From Burkholderiaceae bacterium (lineage in GTDB: Bacteria > Pseudomonadota > Gammaproteobacteria > Burkholderiales > Burkholderiaceae_C): a stretch of DNA of 10,544 bases. Where the stretch lies: the NCBI GenBank assembly GCA_025458585.1, contig JALOSD010000125.1:1-10544 (forward strand), written 5' to 3'. Of this stretch, positions 1 through 6,588 are shown one piece after another (positions within the stretch are counted from its first letter, which is position 1; every line of letters starts with the position of its first letter). The position numbers and the translations under genes are program-made. The notes under the pieces are model-generated. The model was given only the letters and a program-made list of their open reading frames with translations. It did no database searches and was not told the DNA's origin.

Positions 1-1344
1 GTCGCCGCGGCGCGCCGCGCGGCCGCGCACGGCGCGAAGGTGCTGATCGTCGAAGCCGACCGCGTCGGCGGCACCTGCGTGATCCGCGGCTGCGTGCCGA
101 AGAAGCTGATGATGTACGCGGCCGGCTTCGCGCAGGAACTGCAGCTCGCCGGCGGCTTCGGCTGGAGCGAGATCGGTGGCCGCTTCGAGATGACGCGCTG
201 GGCCGACGCGAAGGCGGCCGAGATCCAGCGCCTCGAGGGCGTGTACCGCAAGCTGCTCGCCGACAGCGGCGTCACGCTCGCGGCCGGGCGCGCGATGCTC
301 AACGGCAGCGGCAGCGTGCGGATCAGCGAGCGTGCGGGTGAGCGCATCGTGCACGCGCCGCGCGTACTCGTCGCCACCGGCGCCGCACCGTCGTTCGACG
401 CCTTCCCGGGCCTCGACGCCGCGATGACGTCGAACGAACTGCTCGACCTGCGCCGTGTGCCGCCTTCACTGCTCGTGATCGGCGGCGGCTACGTCGCCTG
501 CGAGTTCGCGAGCATCATGGCCGGCCTCGGCAGCCGCGTGACGCTGGCGTTTCGCGACACGCTGCCCCTGCGCGGCTTCGACGTCGACCTTCGGCGGCGC
601 CTCGCCACCGGGCTCGAGCAGCGCGGCATCGTCCTTGCGAGCGGCGTCGCGATGACGGCGCTGCTGCGCGACGCGCACGGCTTCGAGCTGCAGCGCGCCG
701 ACGGCTCGGTGCTGCGTGCGCCGGCCGCGCTGAACGCGACCGGGCGCCACCCGAACAGCGCGGGCCTGGGCCTGAGCGCTGCGGGCGTGACGGTCGACGC
801 ACGCGGCGCGATCGTCGTCGACGCCGACAGCCGCACCACCGCCGCCGGCGTGTGGGCGATCGGCGACGTGACGCACCGCGTGAACCTGACGCCGGTGGCG
901 ATCGCCGAGGGCCGCGCCTTCGCCGACACCGAGTTCGGCCGCCGCCCCACGCGTGTCGACCACCGCACGGTCGCGAGCGCCGTGTTCACCGATCCGCCGA
1001 TCGCCACCGTCGGCGCCTCGGAGGCCGAGGCCGCCGCACGCGGGCCGGTCGACGTCTACGAGGCCGAGTTCCGGCCGATGAAGATCGCGTTCGCCGGCGG
1101 CAGCGCGCGCACGTACATGAAGCTGGTCGTCGACGGGCTGAACGAGCGCGTGCTCGGCGTGCACATGATCGGCGCCGACGCGCCCGAGATCGTGCAGAGC
1201 CTCGCGGTGGCGCTGACCGCCGGCGCCACGAAGCGCGACTTCGACCGCACGATCGCCGTCCACCCCACGGCCGCCGAGGAGTTCGTGCTGATGCGCGAGC
1301 CGGTGCGCCGGCACGGCCACCCGCCGCGCGAGTCGGCGGTCTGA
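1..1344 (+). CDS. gor: Glutathione-disulfide reductase, 5' end cut by window edge
   Basis: This is a cytoplasmic FAD flavoprotein that reduces glutathione disulfide with NADPH. The frame is open from base 1, so the start and most of the first FAD-binding Gly motif lie off the left edge; 447 residues are visible, against roughly 450-460 for the family. The redox-active pair CVIRGC has its cysteine codons at 76-78 and 91-93, within GGTCVIRGCVPKK. The NAD(P)-binding motif GGGYVACEFA starts near 481. Arginines in FRDTLPLRGFD (about 550-580) fit NADPH preference. The second FAD motif, GVWAIGDV, lies near 850. The dimer-interface HPTAAEE, with the catalytic His at 1261-1263 and Glu at 1276-1281, closes the active site. 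The GGTCVIRGC wording separates it from mercuric and dihydrolipoamide reductases. It stands alone on the plus strand and converges with gcvP. The visible part appears intact. Function is confident; the gene name follows family convention. Confidence 0.93.
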   Translation, partial: VAAARRAAAHGAKVLIVEADRVGGTCVIRGCVPKKLMMYAAGFAQELQLAGGFGWSEIGGRFEMTRWADAKAAEIQRLEGVYRKLLADSGVTLAAGRAMLNGSGSVRISERAGERIVHAPRVLVATGAAPSFDAFPGLDAAMTSNELLDLRRVPPSLLVIGGGYVACEFASIMAGLGSRVTLAFRDTLPLRGFDVDLRRRLATGLEQRGIVLASGVAMTALLRDAHGFELQRADGSVLRAPAALNATGRHPNSAGLGLSAAGVTVDARGAIVVDADSRTTAAGVWAIGDVTHRVNLTPVAIAEGRAFADTEFGRRPTRVDHRTVASAVFTDPPIATVGASEAEAAARGPVDVYEAEFRPMKIAFAGGSARTYMKLVVDGLNERVLGVHMIGADAPEIVQSLAVALTAGATKRDFDRTIAVHPTAAEEFVLMREPVRRHGHPPRESAV

Positions 1345-1360
1345 CGCAGCCGGCGCGCCG

Positions 1361-4165
1361 TCAGGCCGCCGTGTCGGCGTAGGCCGACATCGGCACGCAG
1401 CTGCAGAACAGGTTGCGGTCGTCGTTCGCCGTGAGCGCCGCCGCCGTGTGCGGCGCGTGCTTCAGCGGGTTGTCGTCCTGCGGCCACTCGCCTTGCTCGA
1501 CCTTCGCGATCTCGGCACGGATCGCGATCATCGCGTCGCAGAAGCGGTCGAGCTCGGCGAGCGACTCGCTCTCGGTGGGCTCGACCATCAGCGTGCCGGC
1601 CACCGGAAAGCTCAGCGTGGGCGCGTGGAAGCCGTAGTCGATCAGGCGCTTGGCGACGTCCTCGGCGCCGACGCCGCTCGTCTTCTGCAGCGGCCGCAGG
1701 TCGAGGATGCACTCGTGCGCCACGCCGCCGCCCTTCAGGCCGGGCACCTCGCCGCTGAAGTGGATGTCGTAGTGGTCGGCCAGCCGCGCAGCGACGTAGT
1801 TGGCCGCGAGGATCGCGACCTCGGTGGCGGCGGTGAGACCTTCGGCGCCCATCATGCGCACGTACATCCAGCTGATCGGCAGCACGGCGGCGTTGCCGAG
1901 CGGCGCGGCCGAGACCGCGCCGACCGGCGCCTTCGGGTCACCGTGGCCGGGCAGGTAGGGCACGAGGTCGTCGACGACGCACACCGGGCCCACGCCGGGG
2001 CCGCCGCCGCCGTGCGGGATGCAGAACGTCTTGTGCAGGTTGAGGTGGCTGACGTCGCCGCCGAACTGGCCGGGCGCGGCGACGCCGACGAGCGCGTTCA
2101 TGTTCGCGCCGTCGACGTAGACGCGCCCGCCGGCCTTGTGCACGATCTCGCACAGCCGCGTCACGCCGGCTTCGAACACGCCGTAGGTCGACGGGTAGGT
2201 GATCATCACCGCCGCGAGGTGGTTCGCGTGCGTCGTGCACTTGGCCTCGAGGTCGGCGAGGTCGACGCTGCCCTGCGCGTCGCACTTGACGACGACGACC
2301 TTCATGCCGGCCATCTGCGCGCTCGCCGGGTTCGTGCCGTGCGCCGACTCGGGGATCAGGCAGACGTCGCGATGGTGGTCGCCGCGCGCGTCGTGCCAGG
2401 CCTTGATCGCGAGCAGCCCGGCGTACTCGCCCTGCGAGCCCGCGTTGGGCTGCAGGCTGATGCCGGCGTAGCCGGTGGCCTGCGACAGCCACGCGGTGAG
2501 CTGCTCGTTCAGCTCGGCATAGCCGGCGAGCTGGTCCTTCGGTGCGAACGGGTGCACGTGCGCGAACTCGGGCCAGGTGACGGGAATCATCTCGCTCGTC
2601 GCGTTGAGCTTCATCGTGCAAGAGCCGAGCGGGATCATCGTGCGGTCGAGCGCGAGGTCCTTGTCGGCGAGGCCGCGCAGGTAGCGCAGCATCGCCGTCT
2701 CGCTGTGGTAGGAGTTGAACACCGGGTGTGTCAGGAACGCGCTGCGGCGCACGAGCGCTTCGGGCAGGCGCGGTGCGAGGCCGGACTCGTAGCGCGCGAC
2801 GTCGGGCAGCGGGCCGCGGAAGCCGGTGGCGAGCGCCGCCGCCTGCCACAGCGCGGCGAGGTCGGCGCGCGTCGTCGTCTCGTCGAGCGTGATGCCCACG
2901 CTCGCGTCGCTGGCGCGGCGCAGGTTCATGCCGCGCGACTCGGCGGCGGCGAGCAGCGCGTCGGTGCGGTCGCCGGTGAGCAGCTCGAGCGTGTCGAAGG
3001 CCTCGTCGTGGCGCAGCGCGACGCCGATCTCGGCCAGGCCCCGGGCGAGGATCGCGGCGTAGGTCGCGACGCGGCGCGCGATGCGCTTGAGGCCTTCCGG
3101 GCCGTGGTAGACGGCGTACATGCTCGCCACCACCGCCGGCAGCACCTGCGCGGTGCAGATGTTGCTCGTCGCCTTCTCGCGCCGGATGTGCTGCTCGCGC
3201 GTCTGCAGCGCAAGCCGGTACGCCGGGGCGCCGTGCGCGTCGACGCTGACCCCCACCAGCCGCCCCGGCAGCGAGCGCTTGAACTCGTCGCGCGTGGCCA
3301 TGTAGGCGGCGTGCGGGCCTCCGGCGCCCATCGGCATGCCGAATCGCTGCGTGCTGCCGACGACGATGTCGGCGCCCTGTTCGCCGGGCGGCGTCAGCAG
3401 CGCGAGCGCGAGCAGGTCGGCGGCCACCACCAGCAGGCCGCCTCGGGCATGCACGGCGTCGGCCAGCGGCTGCAGCGCGCGGACGCGGCCGGTGACGCCG
3501 GGGTACTGGACGAGCGCGGCGAAGCAGTCGGCGTCGGCGCATTGCTCGGCCGGCCCGACGACGACCTCGATGCCGAGCGGCCTGGCGCGCGTGCGCACGA
3601 CCTCGATCGTCTGCGGCAGCGCGTCGTCGGCGACGAAGAAGCGCTGCGACTTGCTCCTGCCCACGCGCATCGCGAGCGTCATCGCCTCGGCGGCGGCGGT
3701 GGCCTCGTCGAGCATCGACGCGTTGGCGATCGCCATGCCGGTGAGGTCGGTGACCATCGTCTGGAAGTTGACGAGCGCCTCCATCCGCCCCTGGCTGATC
3801 TCGGCCTGGTACGGCGTGTACGCGGTGTACCAGGCCGGGTTCTCGAGCACGTTGCGCAGCACGACCCCGGGCGTGAACGTGCCGTGGTAGCCCTGGCCGA
3901 TGAAGCTCTTGAGCAGCTTGTTCCGGCTCGCGATCGCCTTCAGCTCGGCGAGCGCCTGCGCTTCGGTCACTGCCGGCGGCAGGTCCATCGGCCGCGCGCG
4001 CACGATGGTGGCCGGCACGATCGCCTCGATCAGCGCGCGCCGCGACGCGGCGCCGATCGCCGACAGCATGCACTGCTGCTCGGCTTCGGTGGGGCCGACG
4101 TGGCGGGCGACGAACTCGTCGCCGTTCTCGAGTTCGGCGAGCGGGGGCAGGGCGGACATCAGCAT
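1361..4165 (-). CDS. gcvP: Glycine dehydrogenase (decarboxylating), P-protein, with C-terminal in-frame gap
   Basis: This PLP enzyme of the glycine cleavage system decarboxylates glycine and loads the aminomethyl group onto lipoyl-GcvH. The 934-residue product is a full two-half P-protein. The N-terminal half has KSFIGQGYHGTFTPGV (86-101) and REQHIRREKATSNICTAQ (323-340). The C-terminal half has GSCTMKLNATSEM (514-526), SAHGTNPASAQMAGMKV (607-623) and HLNLHKTFCIPHGGGGPGVG (707-726), whose Lys712 should bind PLP. It starts at ATG 4165; a second ATG at 4159 is possible, and the upstream GGGAC is a weak ribosome site. It lies 28 bp after gcvH as the last gene of the operon. Oddity: HAPHTAAALTA (903-913) runs directly into NDDRNLFCSC. 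From memory of the family, about 33-35 residues ending in KYWPPVGRVDNVYG normally lie between. Identity is certain; whether the product is active is not. Confidence 0.95.
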   Translation of the reverse strand: MLMSALPPLAELENGDEFVARHVGPTEAEQQCMLSAIGAASRRALIEAIVPATIVRARPMDLPPAVTEAQALAELKAIASRNKLLKSFIGQGYHGTFTPGVVLRNVLENPAWYTAYTPYQAEISQGRMEALVNFQTMVTDLTGMAIANASMLDEATAAAEAMTLAMRVGRSKSQRFFVADDALPQTIEVVRTRARPLGIEVVVGPAEQCADADCFAALVQYPGVTGRVRALQPLADAVHARGGLLVVAADLLALALLTPPGEQGADIVVGSTQRFGMPMGAGGPHAAYMATRDEFKRSLPGRLVGVSVDAHGAPAYRLALQTREQHIRREKATSNICTAQVLPAVVASMYAVYHGPEGLKRIARRVATYAAILARGLAEIGVALRHDEAFDTLELLTGDRTDALLAAAESRGMNLRRASDASVGITLDETTTRADLAALWQAAALATGFRGPLPDVARYESGLAPRLPEALVRRSAFLTHPVFNSYHSETAMLRYLRGLADKDLALDRTMIPLGSCTMKLNATSEMIPVTWPEFAHVHPFAPKDQLAGYAELNEQLTAWLSQATGYAGISLQPNAGSQGEYAGLLAIKAWHDARGDHHRDVCLIPESAHGTNPASAQMAGMKVVVVKCDAQGSVDLADLEAKCTTHANHLAAVMITYPSTYGVFEAGVTRLCEIVHKAGGRVYVDGANMNALVGVAAPGQFGGDVSHLNLHKTFCIPHGGGGPGVGPVCVVDDLVPYLPGHGDPKAPVGAVSAAPLGNAAVLPISWMYVRMMGAEGLTAATEVAILAANYVAARLADHYDIHFSGEVPGLKGGGVAHECILDLRPLQKTSGVGAEDVAKRLIDYGFHAPTLSFPVAGTLMVEPTESESLAELDRFCDAMIAIRAEIAKVEQGEWPQDDNPLKHAPHTAAALTANDDRNLFCSCVPMSAYADTAA

Positions 4166-4193
4166 GGGGCGTCCCGGGTGGTGCAGGCAGGGG

Positions 4194-4568
4194 TCAGAGC
4201 GTCTTCAGCAGCGCGTCGTAGGCGGGCGGGTCCATCAGCTCGTCGAACTGTTCCATGTGCGTGACGTGCACCTTGAAGAACCAGCCTTCGCCCATCGGGT
4301 CCTTGTTCGCGAGCGCCGGGTCGGCGCGCAGCGCCTCGTTGACCTCGACGACTTCGCCTTCGACCGGCATGTAGAGGTCGGCCGCGGCCTTGACCGACTC
4401 GACGACGCCGGCGACCTCGCCCTTCTTGTAGGTGCGGCCGACCTCGGGCAGGTCGACGTAGACGACGTCGCCGAGCGCGTCCTGCGCGTGCAGCGTGATG
4501 CCGACGACGGCGGCCTCGTGGTCCTCGATGTTGATCCACTCGTGGTCGGGGGTGAACTTGGTCGTCAT
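4194..4568 (-). CDS. gcvH: Glycine cleavage system H protein (lipoyl carrier)
   Basis: This small acidic carrier shuttles the aminomethyl intermediate on a lipoyl arm between GcvP, GcvT and lipoamide dehydrogenase. The product is 124 residues, close to the usual 125-130. It has the biotinyl/lipoyl-type fold signature, starting with FTPDHEW (5-11), then VGITLHAQDALGDVVYVDLP (22-41), then VVESVKAAADLYMPVEGEV, in which Lys60 is the expected lipoylation site. NEALRADPALAN and GWFF follow in the usual order. ATG at 4568 is preceded by AGGAG (4579-4575) six bases upstream, a good ribosome site. The gene lies 23 bp after gcvT and 28 bp before gcvP, so one transcript is likely. Unlike both neighbours it shows no missing block. 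No lipoamide dehydrogenase (L-protein) gene is in the window; glutathione reductase is related but does not replace it. Confidence 0.97.
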   Translation of the reverse strand: MTTKFTPDHEWINIEDHEAAVVGITLHAQDALGDVVYVDLPEVGRTYKKGEVAGVVESVKAAADLYMPVEGEVVEVNEALRADPALANKDPMGEGWFFKVHVTHMEQFDELMDPPAYDALLKTL

Positions 4569-4591
4569 GAGGGGCTCCTGTCGGGGGTGGT

Positions 4592-5623
4592 TCAGGTGCG
4601 GTGGTAGCGGTGCGGGGTGAAGGGCAGGGGCGTGACGCGCATCGGCTGCGGCTTGCCGCGCACGTCGGCCCACAGCTCGGCGTGCGGCTTCGCGTGGTCG
4701 ACGCTGACGTAGCCCATCGCCACCGGCACGCCGAGCGTCGGCGACGTGGTGCCGCTCGTCACGCGCCCGAGCTTGTGGCCGCGCCCGTCCTGCAGCGCCG
4801 CGCCTTCGCGCACGGGCACGCGCTCGAGGCCGGTGAGGCCGACGCGCCTGATCTTCGGTCCGTGCTCGAGCTGCAGCGCGATCGTCTCCGCGCCGGGGTA
4901 GTGGCCGGCGCGCCGCGCGCCGAGGCCGGCGGGCTTGACCTCGGGCTGGGCGAGCAGTGCGCGCGCGAGCGCGTCGGCCGACTCGGCGGGCACCGAGATC
5001 TCGAACCCGTCCTCGCCGGTGTAGCCGCTGCGGGTGACGAAGCACTCGGCGCCACGCAGGCCGACCTCGTGCGCGGCGAGGCTGAACTGGCCGCCGGTCA
5101 TGAACGTGAGCGCCGCCACCGCGGGGTTCAGGCGGGCCAGCGCGGTCACCGCCTTCGGCCCCTGCAGCGCGAGCAGCGCCCGCTCGGGCAGCGGCTGCAC
5201 GAGGCAGCGGTGGCCGAGGTGCGTCGTGAGGTGGCGCAGGTCGGCGTCCTTGCAGGCGGCGTTGACGACGAGCAGCAGGTCGTCGACGCCCTCGTGCAGG
5301 CGGCGCGCGACCATCAGGTCGTCGAGGATGCCGCCGGCGGCGTTCGTGAACAGCGCGTAGCGCTGCTGCCCGGGCGCGAGGCCGACGATGTCGCACGGCA
5401 CCAGCGTCTCGAGCGCCGCGGCGGCGTCGGCGCCGGCGAGCCGCACCTGCCCCATGTGCGAGACGTCGAACAGCGCCGCCGACTCGCGGCACTGGCGGTG
5501 CTCGGCGAGGATGCCGCCGGGGTAGTGGACCGGCATCTCGTAGCCGGCGAACGGCACCATCTTCGCGCCGAGGTCGCGGTGCAGCGCGTGCAGCGGGGTG
5601 GTCTTGAGGGCTTCGGCGGACAT
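4592..5623 (-). CDS. gcvT: Aminomethyltransferase, T-protein, with internal in-frame gap
   Basis: GcvT moves the one-carbon unit from aminomethyl-lipoyl-GcvH to tetrahydrofolate, giving methylene-THF and ammonia. N-terminal motifs are TTPLHALHRDLGAKMVPFAG (8-27), SAALFDVSHMGQ (48-59) and GGILDDLMV (97-105), whose Asp101 aligns with the catalytic Asp of the family. SGYTGEDGFEISVP (199-212) follows. ATG 5623 has GGGAG (5634-5630) six bases upstream. The product is only 343 residues, whereas relatives have about 360-375. GLGAR (233-237) passes straight into RAGHYPGAE, so the conserved DSLRLEAGLCLYG...TTPVEA block, about 36-38 residues in relatives recalled from memory, is absent. That block helps shape the folate site, so activity is doubtful if the gap is real. 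A tandem 7-mer (GCGCGCC twice, plus strand 4908-4921) sits at the junction. The frame continues correctly to the end. It is the first gene of the operon, under the glycine riboswitch. Confidence 0.93.
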   Translation of the reverse strand: MSAEALKTTPLHALHRDLGAKMVPFAGYEMPVHYPGGILAEHRQCRESAALFDVSHMGQVRLAGADAAAALETLVPCDIVGLAPGQQRYALFTNAAGGILDDLMVARRLHEGVDDLLLVVNAACKDADLRHLTTHLGHRCLVQPLPERALLALQGPKAVTALARLNPAVAALTFMTGGQFSLAAHEVGLRGAECFVTRSGYTGEDGFEISVPAESADALARALLAQPEVKPAGLGARRAGHYPGAETIALQLEHGPKIRRVGLTGLERVPVREGAALQDGRGHKLGRVTSGTTSPTLGVPVAMGYVSVDHAKPHAELWADVRGKPQPMRVTPLPFTPHRYHRT

Positions 5624-5648
5624 GGCGTTCTCCCGAGGGTCGTCGCGA

Positions 5649-5665
5649 CGCCACCCCCGGTGGCG
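5649..5665 (-). promoter_or_regulatory. Hairpin between riboswitch and gcvT ribosome site
   Basis: A perfect 7-bp inverted repeat (CGCCACC/GGTGGCG) with a 3-nt loop lies between the end of aptamer 2 and the GGGAG ribosome site of gcvT (5634-5630). There is no following T-run, so it is not a normal intrinsic terminator. It could be part of the riboswitch expression platform, for example by affecting ribosome access, but this is inference. A GTCGCGAC palindrome (5642-5649) abuts it. Confidence 0.45.
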
Positions 5666-5669
5666 CCTG

Positions 5670-5898
5670 ACCCCCCTGTCCGCTTTACCTGAGAGATTGG
5701 CGGGGGCGCGAAGACGCCTGCCGCTTGCCCCTTCGGTGGGCCGCCCGCCATCGGGTTGGGCCTCTCTCCAGCGAGGTGACGCTGCTCGCGCAGCGCTTGC
5801 CAGTCCTTTTGCCTGAGCGTTCGAGGCTGCCTGCCCGGCAACCCCTGCGCCTTCGGCGGCTCCGGCGCGATGCCGGCGCTCTCTCCTGACTATTGGCA
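5670..5898 (-). ncRNA. Tandem (two-aptamer) glycine riboswitch upstream of gcvT
   Basis: Two glycine aptamers lie in the leader of gcvT. Aptamer 1 (about 5891-5803) shows the hallmarks GGAGAG, GCCGCCGAAGGCGC and CUCAGGCAAAAGGAC. Aptamer 2 (about 5777-5670) shows CUGGAGAG, ACCGAAGGGGCAAGC and CUCUCAGGUAAAGCGGAC. Both three-way-junction cores look complete. UGCCA at 5898-5894 can pair with UGGCA in the linker (5802-5798), matching the known leader-linker P0 helix of tandem glycine riboswitches. The linker also carries a perfect 6-bp hairpin with a GCGA tetraloop. This RNA probably turns gcvTHP on when glycine is high, the usual logic before gcvT; the expression platform is not obvious. This stretch accounts for most of the 320-bp gap between gcvT and the racemase gene. 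Confidence 0.93.
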
Positions 5899-5903
5899 GT
5901 GTA
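5898..5903 (-). promoter_or_regulatory. Weak candidate -10 box (TACACT) for gcvT operon
   Basis: TACACT on the minus strand would place transcription start near 5891, the first base of aptamer 1. No recognisable -35 box lies 16-18 bases upstream, where the sequence is GC-rich and repeated. A start there would also leave out the UGCCA leader that can pair with the riboswitch linker. The true start may be further upstream, so this is only a candidate. Confidence 0.25.
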
Positions 5904-5914
5904 GCCGAGCTCGC

Positions 5915-5946
5915 AGGCGCTCTGGCGCTAAGGCGCTCTGGCGCTA
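5915..5946. repeat. Perfect 16-bp tandem duplication at the 3' end of the racemase gene
   Basis: The 16-mer AGGCGCTCTGGCGCTA occurs twice back to back, at 5915-5930 and 5931-5946 (plus strand), with no mismatch. The second copy contains the TAG stop codon of the racemase-like gene (complement of CTA, 5944-5946); the first lies wholly in the gap before the glycine riboswitch. Each unit itself contains GGCGCT twice. Confidence 0.9.
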
Positions 5947-6588
5947 CGCAAGGCGCGCGCGCAGCGCCCGCACGGCACTGTCGACGGTGGTCAGCACCGG
6001 CACGCCGCAGGCGGCCTGCACGCGCTGCCGGGCGCGGGCGAGGCTGAACTGCGCCAATGCGATCGTGCGGCAGCCATGGGCGTCGACGAGCCGATGTGCG
6101 GCCAGGGCGGCGAGCTCGTCGTGGCGCTCGAGGTCGCCGCGGTTCAGCGCGTCGAGCGCGCCCTCGGCGAGTGCCGTGCGCAGCACGAGGCCGGGGGGGA
6201 ACTCGGGCGGCATCGATTGCAGCGTCGGCCCGAAGGTGGCGACCAGGCCGATCGGGCCGCCGTGGGCGACGGCCTCGTCGATCATCGCTTCGTTCGGCTT
6301 GAGCACCGGAATCGACGCGTGGCGACGCTTGACGGCGTCGATGCATGGACCGAACGCCGAGCAGGTGAAGAGGATGCCGTGCGCGCCGGTGCCCACCGCG
6401 TAGTCGGCGAGCGCGAGGAAGCGCCGCGTCATCGCATCGTCGAGGCCGTGGGCGGACGCGGCGAGGTCGGCCGACAGGCTGTCGTCGAGCAGGTTCATGC
6501 GCGTCGCTTCTGGCCAGTCGCGCGCCAGGGCCACGTTGATCGGCGCCACCGAGTGCGCGAGCGCGTGGATCAGCGCAAGGCGCGTCAT
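5944..6588 (-). CDS. Aspartate/glutamate racemase-like protein
   Basis: The 214-residue product resembles the Asp/Glu/hydantoin racemase superfamily, two-domain cytoplasmic enzymes that use one or two cysteines to move a proton at an alpha carbon. The first cysteine motif is clear: LFTCSAFGPCID, with Cys76 in the usual place. VLKPNEAMIDEA (95-106) and IGLVATFGPT (113-122) follow. The second site, normally a GCTH-like motif, reads IALAQFSLARA (176-186) with no cysteine; Cys173 sits just before the strand. It could therefore be a one-cysteine racemase or isomerase, or a related decarboxylase or lyase, so the substrate is not assigned. Its ATG overlaps the permease stop as ATGA, with no clear Shine-Dalgarno, so translational coupling is likely. 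That ties the enzyme to whatever the TRAP system imports. It ends with TAG inside a 16-bp tandem repeat. Confidence 0.82.
   Translation of the reverse strand: MTRLALIHALAHSVAPINVALARDWPEATRMNLLDDSLSADLAASAHGLDDAMTRRFLALADYAVGTGAHGILFTCSAFGPCIDAVKRRHASIPVLKPNEAMIDEAVAHGGPIGLVATFGPTLQSMPPEFPPGLVLRTALAEGALDALNRGDLERHDELAALAAHRLVDAHGCRTIALAQFSLARARQRVQAACGVPVLTTVDSAVRALRARLA

Noticed and set aside
1351..1360. CGGCGCGCCG palindrome between the converging gor and gcvP stops, as a bidirectional terminator
   Set aside because: It is only a 10-bp palindrome with no loop and no T-run on either side; such words are expected by chance in DNA this GC-rich.
1448..4264. A 938-codon open frame on the plus strand across the whole of gcvP
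   Set aside because: It is an antisense shadow of gcvP caused by GC-rich codons: the translation is low-complexity, rich in Arg, Ala, His, Val and Asp, with no domain pattern, while the opposite strand encodes an unmistakable P-protein.
4194..5654. A long minus-strand frame running through gcvT and ending as gcvH
   Set aside because: Only its last 124 codons are gcvH; the upstream part is an Arg-rich out-of-frame reading of gcvT. It is not a fusion protein, since gcvH has its own ATG and ribosome site at 4568.
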